Part shown: one piece after another, positions 1-6,324 of the stretch
How positions within the stretch are numbered: the first letter of the stretch is position 1
Layout of the letters: each line of letters opens with the position of its first letter
Assembly (NCBI GenBank): GCA_011057845.1
Contig: DSDB01000458.1
Span: forward strand, 1 to 7,084
Length of the DNA stretch: 7,084 nucleotides
Source of the DNA: Phycisphaerales bacterium
GTDB lineage: Bacteria; Planctomycetota; Phycisphaerae; Sedimentisphaerales; Anaerobacaceae
Direction of reading: 5' to 3'
The notes under the pieces: generated by a model
The model's database searches: none
What the model saw: the letters and a program-made list of their open reading frames with translations, nothing else
Told to the model about the DNA's origin: nothing
Translations under genes and position numbers: made by a program

Positions 1-732
1 GGCATGACCACGCCCGGCGGCTTCGGCAGCCGTTCGATGGAGTCGCTGGCGCAGGGGACGCTCCAGGCCTGCCGCGACGTGTATGGAACGCAGATTCCGC
101 ATTACTTCCGCGACTTGTATACGGACGACCGGTCGGTGGCCCCGCTGGTGCAGTATGCGTCGGACCTGGAGACGGACAACCCGAAGTGCGTGGTCTCGAT
201 CATCGGCTGTACGGGCGACTGGCTGGGTGGCTGGGACGGCCTGGAACGCGGCTCGGTGGATAAGCACATTACAGAGGACCTGCAGGGCGGGCGGCTGCCA
301 CAGGTCATCGGCCGCGGAGAACCGGCGATCATCGTCTGCCACTGGCCGGGCGTGTATTTCAACGGTCAGAAGGTGGGCTTCAACATCTTCAAGGAGGTCG
401 TCCGCCGTCTTGAAGCCCGCTACGATAACCTGATCTGGATGAAGCTCTGCGAAATCGCCCGCTACTGGGCGGCCAGGGAACTGACGAAGATCGAAGCCGC
501 CGACGGTAAAATCACCTTCAGCGCCCCGTTCGCCGCAGACCAATTCACCATCCGCGTGAAATCCCCATCCGCCGCCCCGCCCAAACTGACCGCCGCCGGC
601 AAGGTCATAACCCTCACCGAGGTGAAAAAGCCCCTCGACCTCAAGGCCGGAACCTGGCACAGGAACGCGGACTCACTTGCCGTGTGCTTCAGCCTTGCCA
701 AGGGAGTCACAACTCTCGATACCTCCACATGA
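1..732 (+). CDS. C-terminal part of an uncharacterised, probably exported protein (5' end outside window)
   Basis: The reading frame is open to the left edge, so the ATG at 4 is probably internal and the gene starts upstream. The visible 243 residues fall into two parts. The first ~160 residues form an alpha/beta-like region with TTPGGFGSR near the edge, a GCTGDWLGGWDG segment, VCHWPGVYFNG, and WMKLCEIARYWAARELTKIE at its end. The last ~80 residues are beta-rich and end shortly after LDTST. I recall similar sequences among hypothetical planctomycete proteins. The His-containing strand followed by a helix (CHWPGVYFNGQKVGFNIF) is reminiscent of TIM-barrel hydrolases such as polysaccharide deacetylase-like proteins, but the diagnostic NodB metal motifs would lie outside the window, so the enzyme class is a guess. 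It converges with avtA across the palindromic element. Confident that it is coding; function unknown. Confidence 0.75.
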   Translation, partial: GMTTPGGFGSRSMESLAQGTLQACRDVYGTQIPHYFRDLYTDDRSVAPLVQYASDLETDNPKCVVSIIGCTGDWLGGWDGLERGSVDKHITEDLQGGRLPQVIGRGEPAIIVCHWPGVYFNGQKVGFNIFKEVVRRLEARYDNLIWMKLCEIARYWAARELTKIEAADGKITFSAPFAADQFTIRVKSPSAAPPKLTAAGKVITLTEVKKPLDLKAGTWHRNADSLAVCFSLAKGVTTLDTST

Positions 733-736
733 CGGA

Positions 737-818
737 GCGTGTAGGGTGTGCAACTCGTTGCACACGCCGATTGTCCACGAGCAGCGTGTGCAAGAAAAAT
801 CTTGCACACCCTACCCGC
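737..818. repeat. Intergenic palindromic element with four alternating GTGTGCAA copies
   Basis: The 8-mer GTGTGCAA occurs at 746-753 and 786-793, and its reverse complement TTGCACAC at 758-765 and 802-809. Two folds are possible. In the first, two adjacent hairpins form: 746-753 with 758-765 around the loop CTCG, and 786-795 with 800-809 around AAAA. In the second, one long cruciform forms: 737-753 with 802-818 (a perfect 13-bp core GTAGGGTGTGCAA plus three of the four flanking pairs), containing an inner 10-bp stem 758-767 with 784-793. It begins five bases after a stop codon, between convergent genes. No T-run follows either hairpin, so it is not a typical intrinsic terminator. The design resembles REP/MITE-like short interspersed elements; whether it is repeated in the genome cannot be seen here. 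Confidence 0.8.
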
Positions 819-942
819 CTGGAAAAGGAAGTCACCGATCTGGTCATATCATCCTGATGTCACCCAATGATTGATACCGATGCCACCCAGCCCCATGTGG
901 CGGCGTTTCGGTCATTATGTGTCACCGGGAACTTGATGCAGC

Positions 943-2196
943 TCAGGTCCCCGCGTAAGCCTTCCTGACTTCATCGGCGATAATGGACAGGCCCTTGCGG
1001 ACGGATGGCTCATCGGGGGCGTAATTGACGCGGATGCACTCGTCCTTGTGGCGCCAGGGCTCGTCCAAGCCGGGAAAGAAGTGCCGGCCGGGCACGACGA
1101 GGACGCCGCAGGCCTTGAGGCGTTCATAAAGCTCGCCGCAGGTGATGGGCAGGTCGCGCAGCCACAGCCACAGGAAGAAGGCCCCCTCCGGCTTGTGGAT
1201 GTGGAAATCAACGCCCGCCAGTTCCTCCATCAACTGGGCGACGGCCGATTCCGCGCGCCTCTGGTAGAACGGCCGTATCACCTGGCGGCTCAACTCGATA
1301 ATCTCGCCGCTACGGACCATCTCCGTCGCCATCGCCGCCCCCAGCCCCCCGGGAGCCAGGCTCATGATGGCGTTAATCTGGGAGATCATGGCGATAACGG
1401 CCTCGTTGGCGATGGTGATGCCCGTGCGGGCCGCCGGCAAGCCCAGCTTCGAGAGGCTCATGCAGACAATCGTGTTATCGTCCCAGACGGGCCGGACCTC
1501 CGTGAAGATGATATTGGGAAACGGGGCCCCATAGGCATTGTCGATAATCAGCGGGATGCCCCTGTCGCGGGTCAGTTGCCCCAGACGGGCGATCTCATCG
1601 TCGGTCAGCACGTTGCCGGTGGGGTTGGTCGGCCGCGAGACGCAGACGGCCCCGATCTCATCGGTGATATGGAGGGCGTCGAAGTCCACCCGGTACTTGA
1701 AGATGTGCTCGTCGAGGTGATCGATCTCAGGTCTGGCGGCAGTGAAAACGTTCTCAACCAGGCCGACGTCGCTGTAGCCGATATACTCGGGGGCCAGTGG
1801 CAGGCAGATCTTGCGGGTGGAGCCGTCCTCGCAAGGCCCCGCGAACAGATTGAACAGAATAAAGAACGCGGACTGGCTGCCGTTGGTCAGGGCGATGTTG
1901 GCGGGCGTAATGGGCCAGCCGTAGCGCTCGCCCAGCAGTTGGCACATCGCCTCGACGAAGGCCCGATTGCCGCCCGGCGGGTCGTACTCGCCGACGGCCC
2001 GCTCGAATTGCCCGGGACGGTCGAGCAACTTCTGCAGGGCTCCGCGAAAACGGGCTTCCACCGCCGGGATATGGGCGGGATTACCGCCGCCGAGCATAAT
2101 CATGCCGCCAGCGGCCGCGGCCAAGCCGAGGTCGTCCATCAACTGGCCGATGCCGGAGCGGGCCGCGATCTTCTGTCCGAACTTCGATATCCTCAT
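943..2196 (-). CDS. avtA: Valine-pyruvate aminotransferase (PLP fold type I)
   Basis: Transfers the amino group between L-valine and pyruvate, giving 2-oxoisovalerate and L-alanine, in the cytoplasm. The 417 residues equal the length of E. coli AvtA, and the two can be aligned from memory almost end to end: MLGGGNPA (34-41), ALTNGSQSAFF (102-112), PLAPEYIGY (133-141), CVSRPTNPTGN (185-195), IIDNAYG (217-223), CMSLSKLGLP (245-254), HKPEGAFFLWLW (334-345). Lys250 in SLSK is the expected Schiff-base lysine. Asp219 and Asn191 are the usual cofactor contacts, and Arg389 in CIRVNY is the likely substrate-carboxylate binder. The ATG at 2196 overlaps the dat stop as ATGA. No convincing Shine-Dalgarno precedes it, so translation is probably coupled to dat. 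It is the last gene of the operon, and no terminator is evident between its stop and the palindromic element. Function is well supported. Confidence 0.93.
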   Translation of the reverse strand: MRISKFGQKIAARSGIGQLMDDLGLAAAAGGMIMLGGGNPAHIPAVEARFRGALQKLLDRPGQFERAVGEYDPPGGNRAFVEAMCQLLGERYGWPITPANIALTNGSQSAFFILFNLFAGPCEDGSTRKICLPLAPEYIGYSDVGLVENVFTAARPEIDHLDEHIFKYRVDFDALHITDEIGAVCVSRPTNPTGNVLTDDEIARLGQLTRDRGIPLIIDNAYGAPFPNIIFTEVRPVWDDNTIVCMSLSKLGLPAARTGITIANEAVIAMISQINAIMSLAPGGLGAAMATEMVRSGEIIELSRQVIRPFYQRRAESAVAQLMEELAGVDFHIHKPEGAFFLWLWLRDLPITCGELYERLKACGVLVVPGRHFFPGLDEPWRHKDECIRVNYAPDEPSVRKGLSIIADEVRKAYAGT

Positions 2197-3029
2197 GGTA
2201 TCGTGAACTTGCGAAATCCGTCGATCAGAGCCTTTGTTATAGGACCTGGCTTGCCGTCGGCAATCGGCTTACCATCGAACTTGACCACGGGGATGATGTC
2301 CTTGGTCGTAACGGCGATGAACAGTTCGTCGGCGGTTTTGGCGTCCTGGGGAGTGAGGGATTGCTCGATGAGGCCCATGCCCAGGTTAGTGGCCGCCTTG
2401 AGGACGAACTGCCGTGTGATGGACGGCAGGATGTTGCTGGTCAGCGGGGCGGTGCGGATGGACCGCCCGAAGACGGCAAAGAACGCAGATGAGGAACCTT
2501 CCGTGATCATTCCGGCCTCATCGATGAGGATGGCCTCGCTGCAACCGCGATTCTCCGCATCCTGACGGGCAAGGACGTTGGCCAGGAGGTTGAGGCTCTT
2601 GATGTCGCACCGCTTCCAACGCCAGTCGGGGTGGGTACAGACGGCGATGCCGGCGGCTTTCTCAGCGGTCGAATCCGGCGCGGGACTGATGGTAAGCAGG
2701 AAATTGGGCGTGAGATCGGGCTTCCAGACATGGTTTCGGCGATCGCTGCCTCGCGTGATGTGGAAGTAGATCTTGGCATCCGCCAGTTGGGCCTGTTCAA
2801 ACGCACGCATGACCCGGTCGCGAATAGTGGATATGTCAATCCCGGTGATGTAAACAGCGGCAAGGGAACGCTCAAACCGCTTGAGATGCTCCTCAAGGGC
2901 GAAAAGCCGCCCGCCGTAGCTGCGCAGAACCTCGTAGACGCCGTCACCAAAGAAGACCCCGCGGTCCAGGTAGACCGGGTCCAGGCTGTCGAGGGGGATG
3001 ATTCTGTCGCCGACCATGGCCAAATCCAT
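2193..3029 (-). CDS. dat: D-amino acid aminotransferase (PLP fold type IV)
   Basis: Interconverts D-alanine plus 2-oxoglutarate with pyruvate plus D-glutamate. The 278-residue product matches the length and order of Bacillus Dat: DRGVFFGDGVYEV (22-34), YFHITRG (88-94), RCDIKSLNLL (140-149), TEGSSS (176-181). Lys144 is the expected PLP lysine and Glu177 the cofactor-ring contact. Tyr32, Arg98 and His100 reproduce the carboxylate trap described for Bacillus Dat (Tyr31, Arg98, His100), which favours Dat over IlvE or aminodeoxychorismate lyase. I chose the ATG at 3029 because GGAG lies 8 nt upstream and the product then starts at the family's usual place; the in-frame ATG at 3095 would add 22 unrelated residues. 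It is the first gene of the operon with avtA, and diverges from rplU across 157 nt. No strong promoter was found for this direction. Confidence 0.88.
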   Translation of the reverse strand: MDLAMVGDRIIPLDSLDPVYLDRGVFFGDGVYEVLRSYGGRLFALEEHLKRFERSLAAVYITGIDISTIRDRVMRAFEQAQLADAKIYFHITRGSDRRNHVWKPDLTPNFLLTISPAPDSTAEKAAGIAVCTHPDWRWKRCDIKSLNLLANVLARQDAENRGCSEAILIDEAGMITEGSSSAFFAVFGRSIRTAPLTSNILPSITRQFVLKAATNLGMGLIEQSLTPQDAKTADELFIAVTTKDIIPVVKFDGKPIADGKPGPITKALIDGFRKFTIP

Positions 3030-3037
3030 ATCCGTCG

Positions 3038-3041
3038 CTCC
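3038..3041 (-). promoter_or_regulatory. Ribosome binding site fixing the dat start
   Basis: Minus-strand GGAG, 8 nt before the ATG at 3029. It supports 3029 rather than the longer in-frame start at 3095. Confidence 0.7.
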
Positions 3042-3113
3042 AAAAAAAACGCTTCCGATGGGCTTAGAACCGCGATTTTGTCGGCCAAGATACAAAAAAA
3101 CGGCGCATTTGGC

Positions 3114-3141
3114 TTTACAAAAATCGTGAAAAACCTATAAT
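3114..3141 (+). promoter_or_regulatory. Sigma-70-type promoter of rplU
   Basis: The -35 box TTTACA (3114-3119, five of six to TTGACA) and a perfect -10 box TATAAT (3136-3141) are separated by 16 nt in an A/T-rich stretch. Transcription would start near 3148, giving a leader of about 40 nt before rplU. This is the best-looking promoter in the window and suits a highly expressed ribosomal protein gene. Confidence 0.8.
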
Positions 3142-3186
3142 GTGGGGCTTTCCTGAGTTGGCAGATATGGACCTGGAGTCTTAGAC

Positions 3187-3516
3187 ATGTACGCAGTAGT
3201 TGAACAAGGCGGCAAGCAATACAAGGTATCCGAAGGCGATTCGCTGAAGATTGAACTGGCGGACGTCGCGCCGGACGCCACCACGATTGAGATGGATAAG
3301 GTGCTCTTCGTCCAGGACGACAGCGGGCATAAGATCGGCACGCCCTATGTGGAGGGGGCCAAGGTGGTGGCCAGTTTCCCCAAGACGGCTGATGAGGCAG
3401 TGGTCAAGGGTCCGAAGCTCTATCCGACGTATCTTCGCCGCCGCAAGAACAGCCGGCGCAGAATCGGCCACCGGCAGAAGTACCTCCAGGTCACAATCGA
3501 CAAGATTCAGGCTTAG
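3187..3516 (+). CDS. rplU: 50S ribosomal protein L21
   Basis: Structural protein of the large ribosomal subunit that binds 23S rRNA. The 109-residue product (E. coli L21 has 103) shows the family's opening MYAVVEQGGKQYKVSEGD, the central KIGTPYVEGAKV, and the basic C-terminal rRNA-binding region LRRRKNSRRRIGHRQKY, followed by VTIDKI. The ATG at 3187 has GGAG at 3175-3178, 8 nt upstream. In most bacteria rplU is followed directly by rpmA (L27) and often obg. Here its stop codon instead overlaps that of the convergent sirC gene by 4 nt (3513-3516), so no partner follows and no separate terminator fits between them. Identity is certain from the sequence; the split from rpmA is observed only within this window. 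Confidence 0.97.
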   Translation: MYAVVEQGGKQYKVSEGDSLKIELADVAPDATTIEMDKVLFVQDDSGHKIGTPYVEGAKVVASFPKTADEAVVKGPKLYPTYLRRRKNSRRRIGHRQKYLQVTIDKIQA

Positions 3517-4157
3517 ACCTGGGCTTTGTGCCTCGAAATGACCTCCTCGGCTCGCGCACGCCATGCGTCCGAGCCGTTTTTCTTGAAGAACTCGAAGGAT
3601 TCGTCGTCCACGAGTTCGCCAAGAATGACCTTTCGCACGGTGGCGTCGTCGATTTCGGTGATGATGCGCTTGCGGATGCACTCGAGTTCCAGGAGGAACC
3701 GGCCGTGGTCCTCCGTGAACACGTGCTCGAGCTTCTTGCGAAGATGGCCTGAATAGGCCGGGCAATAGCCCTCCGTGCCGATGGCGATCTGCAACGGCCC
3801 GCGGCGAACTGTGGCTGGCACGTAGAAATCGCACAAATCGGGCATATCCACGACGTTGCAGAGGACCTCCAGCTCCTGACAATCGAGGTAGATGCGTTCG
3901 TTGAGCTTGCGGTCGTTGGTCGCGGCGATAGCCAGGACGGCCTCGGCAAGGTAATTCTTGGAGTATTTCGAACGGATCAGTTCGGCATTGCGCCCCGTCG
4001 TCGCCCGGACAACGGCATCGTCGATCTTGTCGGCCACGAGGACCAGCCTGGCGCCGCAGTCCAGCAGGACCCTGGCCTTACGAGCGGCCACAGCGCCTCC
4101 ACCGATGACAACCACACGTCGATCCTGTAACTCAAGGTATATTGGGTACTTAGCCAT
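3513..4157 (-). CDS. Precorrin-2 dehydrogenase, SirC/Met8 type (possible sirohydrochlorin ferrochelatase)
   Basis: Oxidises precorrin-2 to sirohydrochlorin with NAD+, a step towards siroheme and, in some lineages, heme or cobalamin. The 214-residue protein corresponds to the N-terminal CysG half without the uroporphyrinogen methyltransferase domain. Residues 13-40 form the Rossmann start with VVVIGGGAVAARKA. NVVDMPDLCDFYVPA (101-115) carries Asp104, matching the catalytic Asp104 of CysG. A helical tail follows GPLQIAIGTEGYCPAYSG (120-137). At the position of CysG Ser128, which by my recollection is the phosphorylated residue, there is Thr128, and the usual S-P-x-L-A-R stretch is altered to YCPAYSG. 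The start at 4157 has an AGGGG-type site 6 nt upstream. Whether it also chelates iron cannot be told. No other tetrapyrrole gene is adjacent. Confidence 0.88.
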   Translation of the reverse strand: MAKYPIYLELQDRRVVVIGGGAVAARKARVLLDCGARLVLVADKIDDAVVRATTGRNAELIRSKYSKNYLAEAVLAIAATNDRKLNERIYLDCQELEVLCNVVDMPDLCDFYVPATVRRGPLQIAIGTEGYCPAYSGHLRKKLEHVFTEDHGRFLLELECIRKRIITEIDDATVRKVILGELVDDESFEFFKKNGSDAWRARAEEVISRHKAQV

Positions 4158-4273
4158 GAACCACCCCTCTTTCTGTCATCCGTTATCGGTCAGGCCATAC
4201 CACCCAGCGCGGACACCACGGTCCACGCCCCGGCCGGGCCCCCATACGCCAAAAAGCACCCGGCTCTATGTTT

Positions 4274-4302
4274 ATTGTATCATCCACGCAGCCCAGGGCC
4301 AA
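4274..4302 (-). promoter_or_regulatory. Candidate promoter of the SirC gene
   Basis: On the minus strand, TTGGCC (4297-4302, four of six) and TACAAT (4274-4279, five of six) are 17 nt apart. Transcription would begin near 4267 and give a GC-rich leader of roughly 110 nt that includes the perfect palindrome CCCGGCCGGG (4229-4238). I recognise no riboswitch in the leader. Confidence 0.5.
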
Positions 4303-4351
4303 CGCAATTCCCCTGAACCCCAGTCAACGCAGCTTTGGAGCGTGTTTTCCG

Positions 4352-4380
4352 TTCGCAAACAGGCCATTTTGCGGTAGACT
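4352..4380 (+). promoter_or_regulatory. Candidate promoter of the YchF-like gene
   Basis: TTCGCA (4352-4357, four of six) and TAGACT (4375-4380, four of six) are 17 nt apart, about 70 nt before the start codon. The spacing is ideal but the boxes are imperfect. Together with the opposite candidate at 4274-4302 it accounts for the divergent 294-nt region 4158-4451, in which I see no gene. Confidence 0.4.
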
Positions 4381-4451
4381 GCGCTTCTCGAAAAGGCCAT
4401 GTTCTTCGCAGTGTACAGGCTGCTGGAATGAGTGATTAAAGGGATTACGCC

Positions 4452-5522
4452 ATGAAAGTCGCACTGTTGGGGCTACCACAGTCGGGTAAGAGCACGCTTT
4501 TCGCGGCCGTCAGCGGCAAGCAGGCGGCGCCGATGGGCTCGACGGCAATCGAGGAGGCCATCGTCTCCGTACCGGATGAGCGTCTGGACTGGCTGACCGC
4601 CTACTGCAAGCCCAGGAAGATAGTGCATGGCACCATTGACTGTCTGGATGTGCCGGGGCTGAGTTTTGCCGATGAGCATGGGCGAACGGCGGCCAGACGG
4701 CTGTTGAGCGGGCTGCGGACGGTCGACCTGATCGTTCTGGTGGTGCGGGCCTTCGAGGATGTGACGGTTCCGGCGTATCGCAACCGGGTCGATACTGCGG
4801 GGGACCTGTCGGAATTGCGGACGGAACTGCTGTTGGCGGACCTGGAGTTGATCGAGACGCGGATCGAGCGGCTGGAGAAGCAGGTGAACAAGCCGACCCA
4901 GACACAGTCACGGGACCGGGTGGAATTGGCGTTGCAGCTTAAGTTGCGAGAGGCGATCGAGTCGGAGCGGCCGGTCAGTACGGCCCTCGAGACAGAGGCC
5001 GAGAAGGCGATGATCAAGTCGCTGGCGTTCCTGACACAGAAGCCGTTCGTCGTCGTGGTCAATATGGGCGAGGAGGGGTTGGAGGCGGGATTCGAGCCAT
5101 GCGGAAAGCTGGGGCAGGATGCACCGGTGATTGCACTTTGCGCGAAACTGGAGCATGAACTGGCACAGCTCGACGCCGGCAGCCGCGCGGAGTTCATGGC
5201 GGACCTGGGCATCAAGGAGTCGGCGCTGGCCATGTTCGTCAACTCATGCTACCGGGCCTTGGGACTGATCAGCTTCCTGACCATCGGCCCGGACGAGGTT
5301 CGGGCCTGGCCGATCACCGCCGGGACGATCGCTCACGATGCGGCCGGCAAGGTCCACACCGACATCAAACGCGGATTCATCCGCGCCGAGACATTCGCCT
5401 ACACGGACCTGCGGCAGTACGGTGATGAGAAGGCGCTGAAAGCCGCGGGCAAGATCCGCCTCGAGGGCAAGGAGTACGTCGTCCGGGACGGAGACATCAT
5501 CAACTTTCGTTTCAACGTATAG
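4452..5522 (+). CDS. Divergent YchF/OLA1-family P-loop ATPase with TGS-like C-terminus
   Basis: Belongs to the Obg-related YchF family, ribosome-associated nucleotidases that prefer ATP. The 356 residues contain the P-loop GLPQSGKST (7-15), G3 DVPGL (66-70) with a hydrophobic residue where Ras-like GTPases have the catalytic Gln, NMGE (204-207) in place of NKxD, a helical insertion LADLELIETRIERLEK (128-143), and the C-terminal domain from about 272 with DEVRAWPI, HTDIKRGFIRAET, EGKEYVVRDGDIINF and the hallmark ending FNV. It departs from ordinary YchF in the P-loop (QSGKST for NVGKST) and in the loop after it, where FPFCTIEPN is replaced by a shorter GSTAIEE segment. It therefore looks like a paralogue, not the canonical copy. 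GGGA lies 7 nt upstream of the start. Cellular role unknown. Confidence 0.85.
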   Translation: MKVALLGLPQSGKSTLFAAVSGKQAAPMGSTAIEEAIVSVPDERLDWLTAYCKPRKIVHGTIDCLDVPGLSFADEHGRTAARRLLSGLRTVDLIVLVVRAFEDVTVPAYRNRVDTAGDLSELRTELLLADLELIETRIERLEKQVNKPTQTQSRDRVELALQLKLREAIESERPVSTALETEAEKAMIKSLAFLTQKPFVVVVNMGEEGLEAGFEPCGKLGQDAPVIALCAKLEHELAQLDAGSRAEFMADLGIKESALAMFVNSCYRALGLISFLTIGPDEVRAWPITAGTIAHDAAGKVHTDIKRGFIRAETFAYTDLRQYGDEKALKAAGKIRLEGKEYVVRDGDIINFRFNV

Positions 5523-5531
5523 GGCAATATG

Positions 5532-6302
5532 CTACTTCGGCGGGTAGAACACCCCCAGGACCATGAACTGGTGTTGGAAGCGCTGCATGTTGCCTAGATA
5601 GAAGAAGACATTCCCGTCCGGCGAGCACATCCTAACGAGCCACCGCTCTCGGATCTTCTGTAATAGTGTCGCTTCATCCCTATAACTGTGCCGCCAGCTA
5701 CGGTACGACTGTCCAAGCTCCCAGTCTACTATGGGCAGCTTGTGTCCTGTGCAATCGGCGGCTTGAGCACATGTGAAAAAGTAGTAGAACCTGAAGGGTA
5801 TCTGCTCGATGCTCTTCTTAACCCTGTCAAAGAATGAAAGCTGGGCATAACATGCTTCACGTTGGGCTTGCTTCTCCAGAGGCGCCTTCTCCCATGAGAA
5901 ACTCACGCGACTCGGCTTGACCGTAGCCAGCGAGCGGCCCTCCCGAAGACACGCCGTTATTGCGCAGGAATCCGCCAATACGGTGGGCACAACAATCTTC
6001 TCGCGGTCCCGCCAACCGTTCTTTCGCGTGTCGAGGACCCGCACTATTTCGATGGAGTCGGTGTCCACTTTATAGCTTTCCGCCCTCTGGTCCCTCTTGG
6101 CCTTCTCGCATCGCACACGTAGAACGGTGTACTTTGCGAATTTCTTTGATTCGTCAAGATCGCGAAATGGTATCGGATAGAGCCGTATCCATTCACGCGT
6201 CTTGACATCGATTCCTGCACAGCAAACCGTCTCGCCATACCTCCTGCTTGGAGTCGGGTAGGCCTTGACCGTAATGAGAACCTCTCTTTCCTGCACCGCC
6301 AT
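5532..6302 (-). CDS. Conserved protein of unknown function, partner of a DUF488 protein
   Basis: 256 residues with no signal peptide or membrane segment. The N-terminal part (8-65) is beta-rich with KAYPTPSRRYGETVCCAGI (13-31) and EWIRLYPIPFRDL (37-49). This C-AG-I...WIR pattern is reminiscent of OB-fold proteins found beside DUF488 genes, an analogy from memory that I hold weakly. SLATVKP (124-130) is a central landmark. The C-terminal part has FRFYYFFTC (170-178), DCTGHKLPIVDWELGQSYR (183-201) and the ending FMVLGVFYPPK (246-256). Cys178, Cys184 and His187 could bind a metal, and Asp193 and Glu195 follow closely. I recall this C-terminal pattern in bacterial and archaeal hypothetical proteins. 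It starts 22 nt after the DUF488 gene with AGGA 5 nt upstream of the ATG, so the two are co-transcribed. Its stop lies 9 nt from the convergent YchF-like gene. Nucleic-acid binding is possible but unproven. Confidence 0.8.
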   Translation of the reverse strand: MAVQEREVLITVKAYPTPSRRYGETVCCAGIDVKTREWIRLYPIPFRDLDESKKFAKYTVLRVRCEKAKRDQRAESYKVDTDSIEIVRVLDTRKNGWRDREKIVVPTVLADSCAITACLREGRSLATVKPSRVSFSWEKAPLEKQAQREACYAQLSFFDRVKKSIEQIPFRFYYFFTCAQAADCTGHKLPIVDWELGQSYRSWRHSYRDEATLLQKIRERWLVRMCSPDGNVFFYLGNMQRFQHQFMVLGVFYPPK

Positions 6303-6324
6303 GCTGGTCCTTCCGTTGCTGTAT

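Noticed and set aside
786..809. Hairpin after the first gene as an intrinsic terminator
   Set aside because: The 10-bp stem is followed by CTACCCG and not by a T-run; the A-rich loop is not a terminator feature. It is better explained as half of the palindromic element.
1048..2565. A 505-codon open frame on the + strand
   Set aside because: It lies antisense to avtA and dat, whose products match known families over their full length. Its product is rich in Gly/Ala/Arg/Asp with no recognisable domain, as expected of a chance frame in GC-rich DNA.
3030..3095. Longer N-terminus for Dat, starting at 3095
   Set aside because: The extra 22 residues have no counterpart in the family, and the GGAG at 3038-3041 is correctly spaced only for the ATG at 3029.
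3181..3882. A 233-codon open frame on the - strand across rplU and the SirC gene
   Set aside because: It overlaps two well-identified genes, has a low-complexity Arg/His/Pro-rich product, and would run antisense through the whole of L21.
4158..4451. Possible cobalamin or other riboswitch in the SirC leader
   Set aside because: I found no B12-box-like or other known riboswitch core in the leader; only a GC-rich palindrome and promoter-like boxes are visible.
4601..5242. A 213-codon open frame on the - strand
   Set aside because: Antisense to the YchF-like gene; Ser/Arg-rich translation without motifs.
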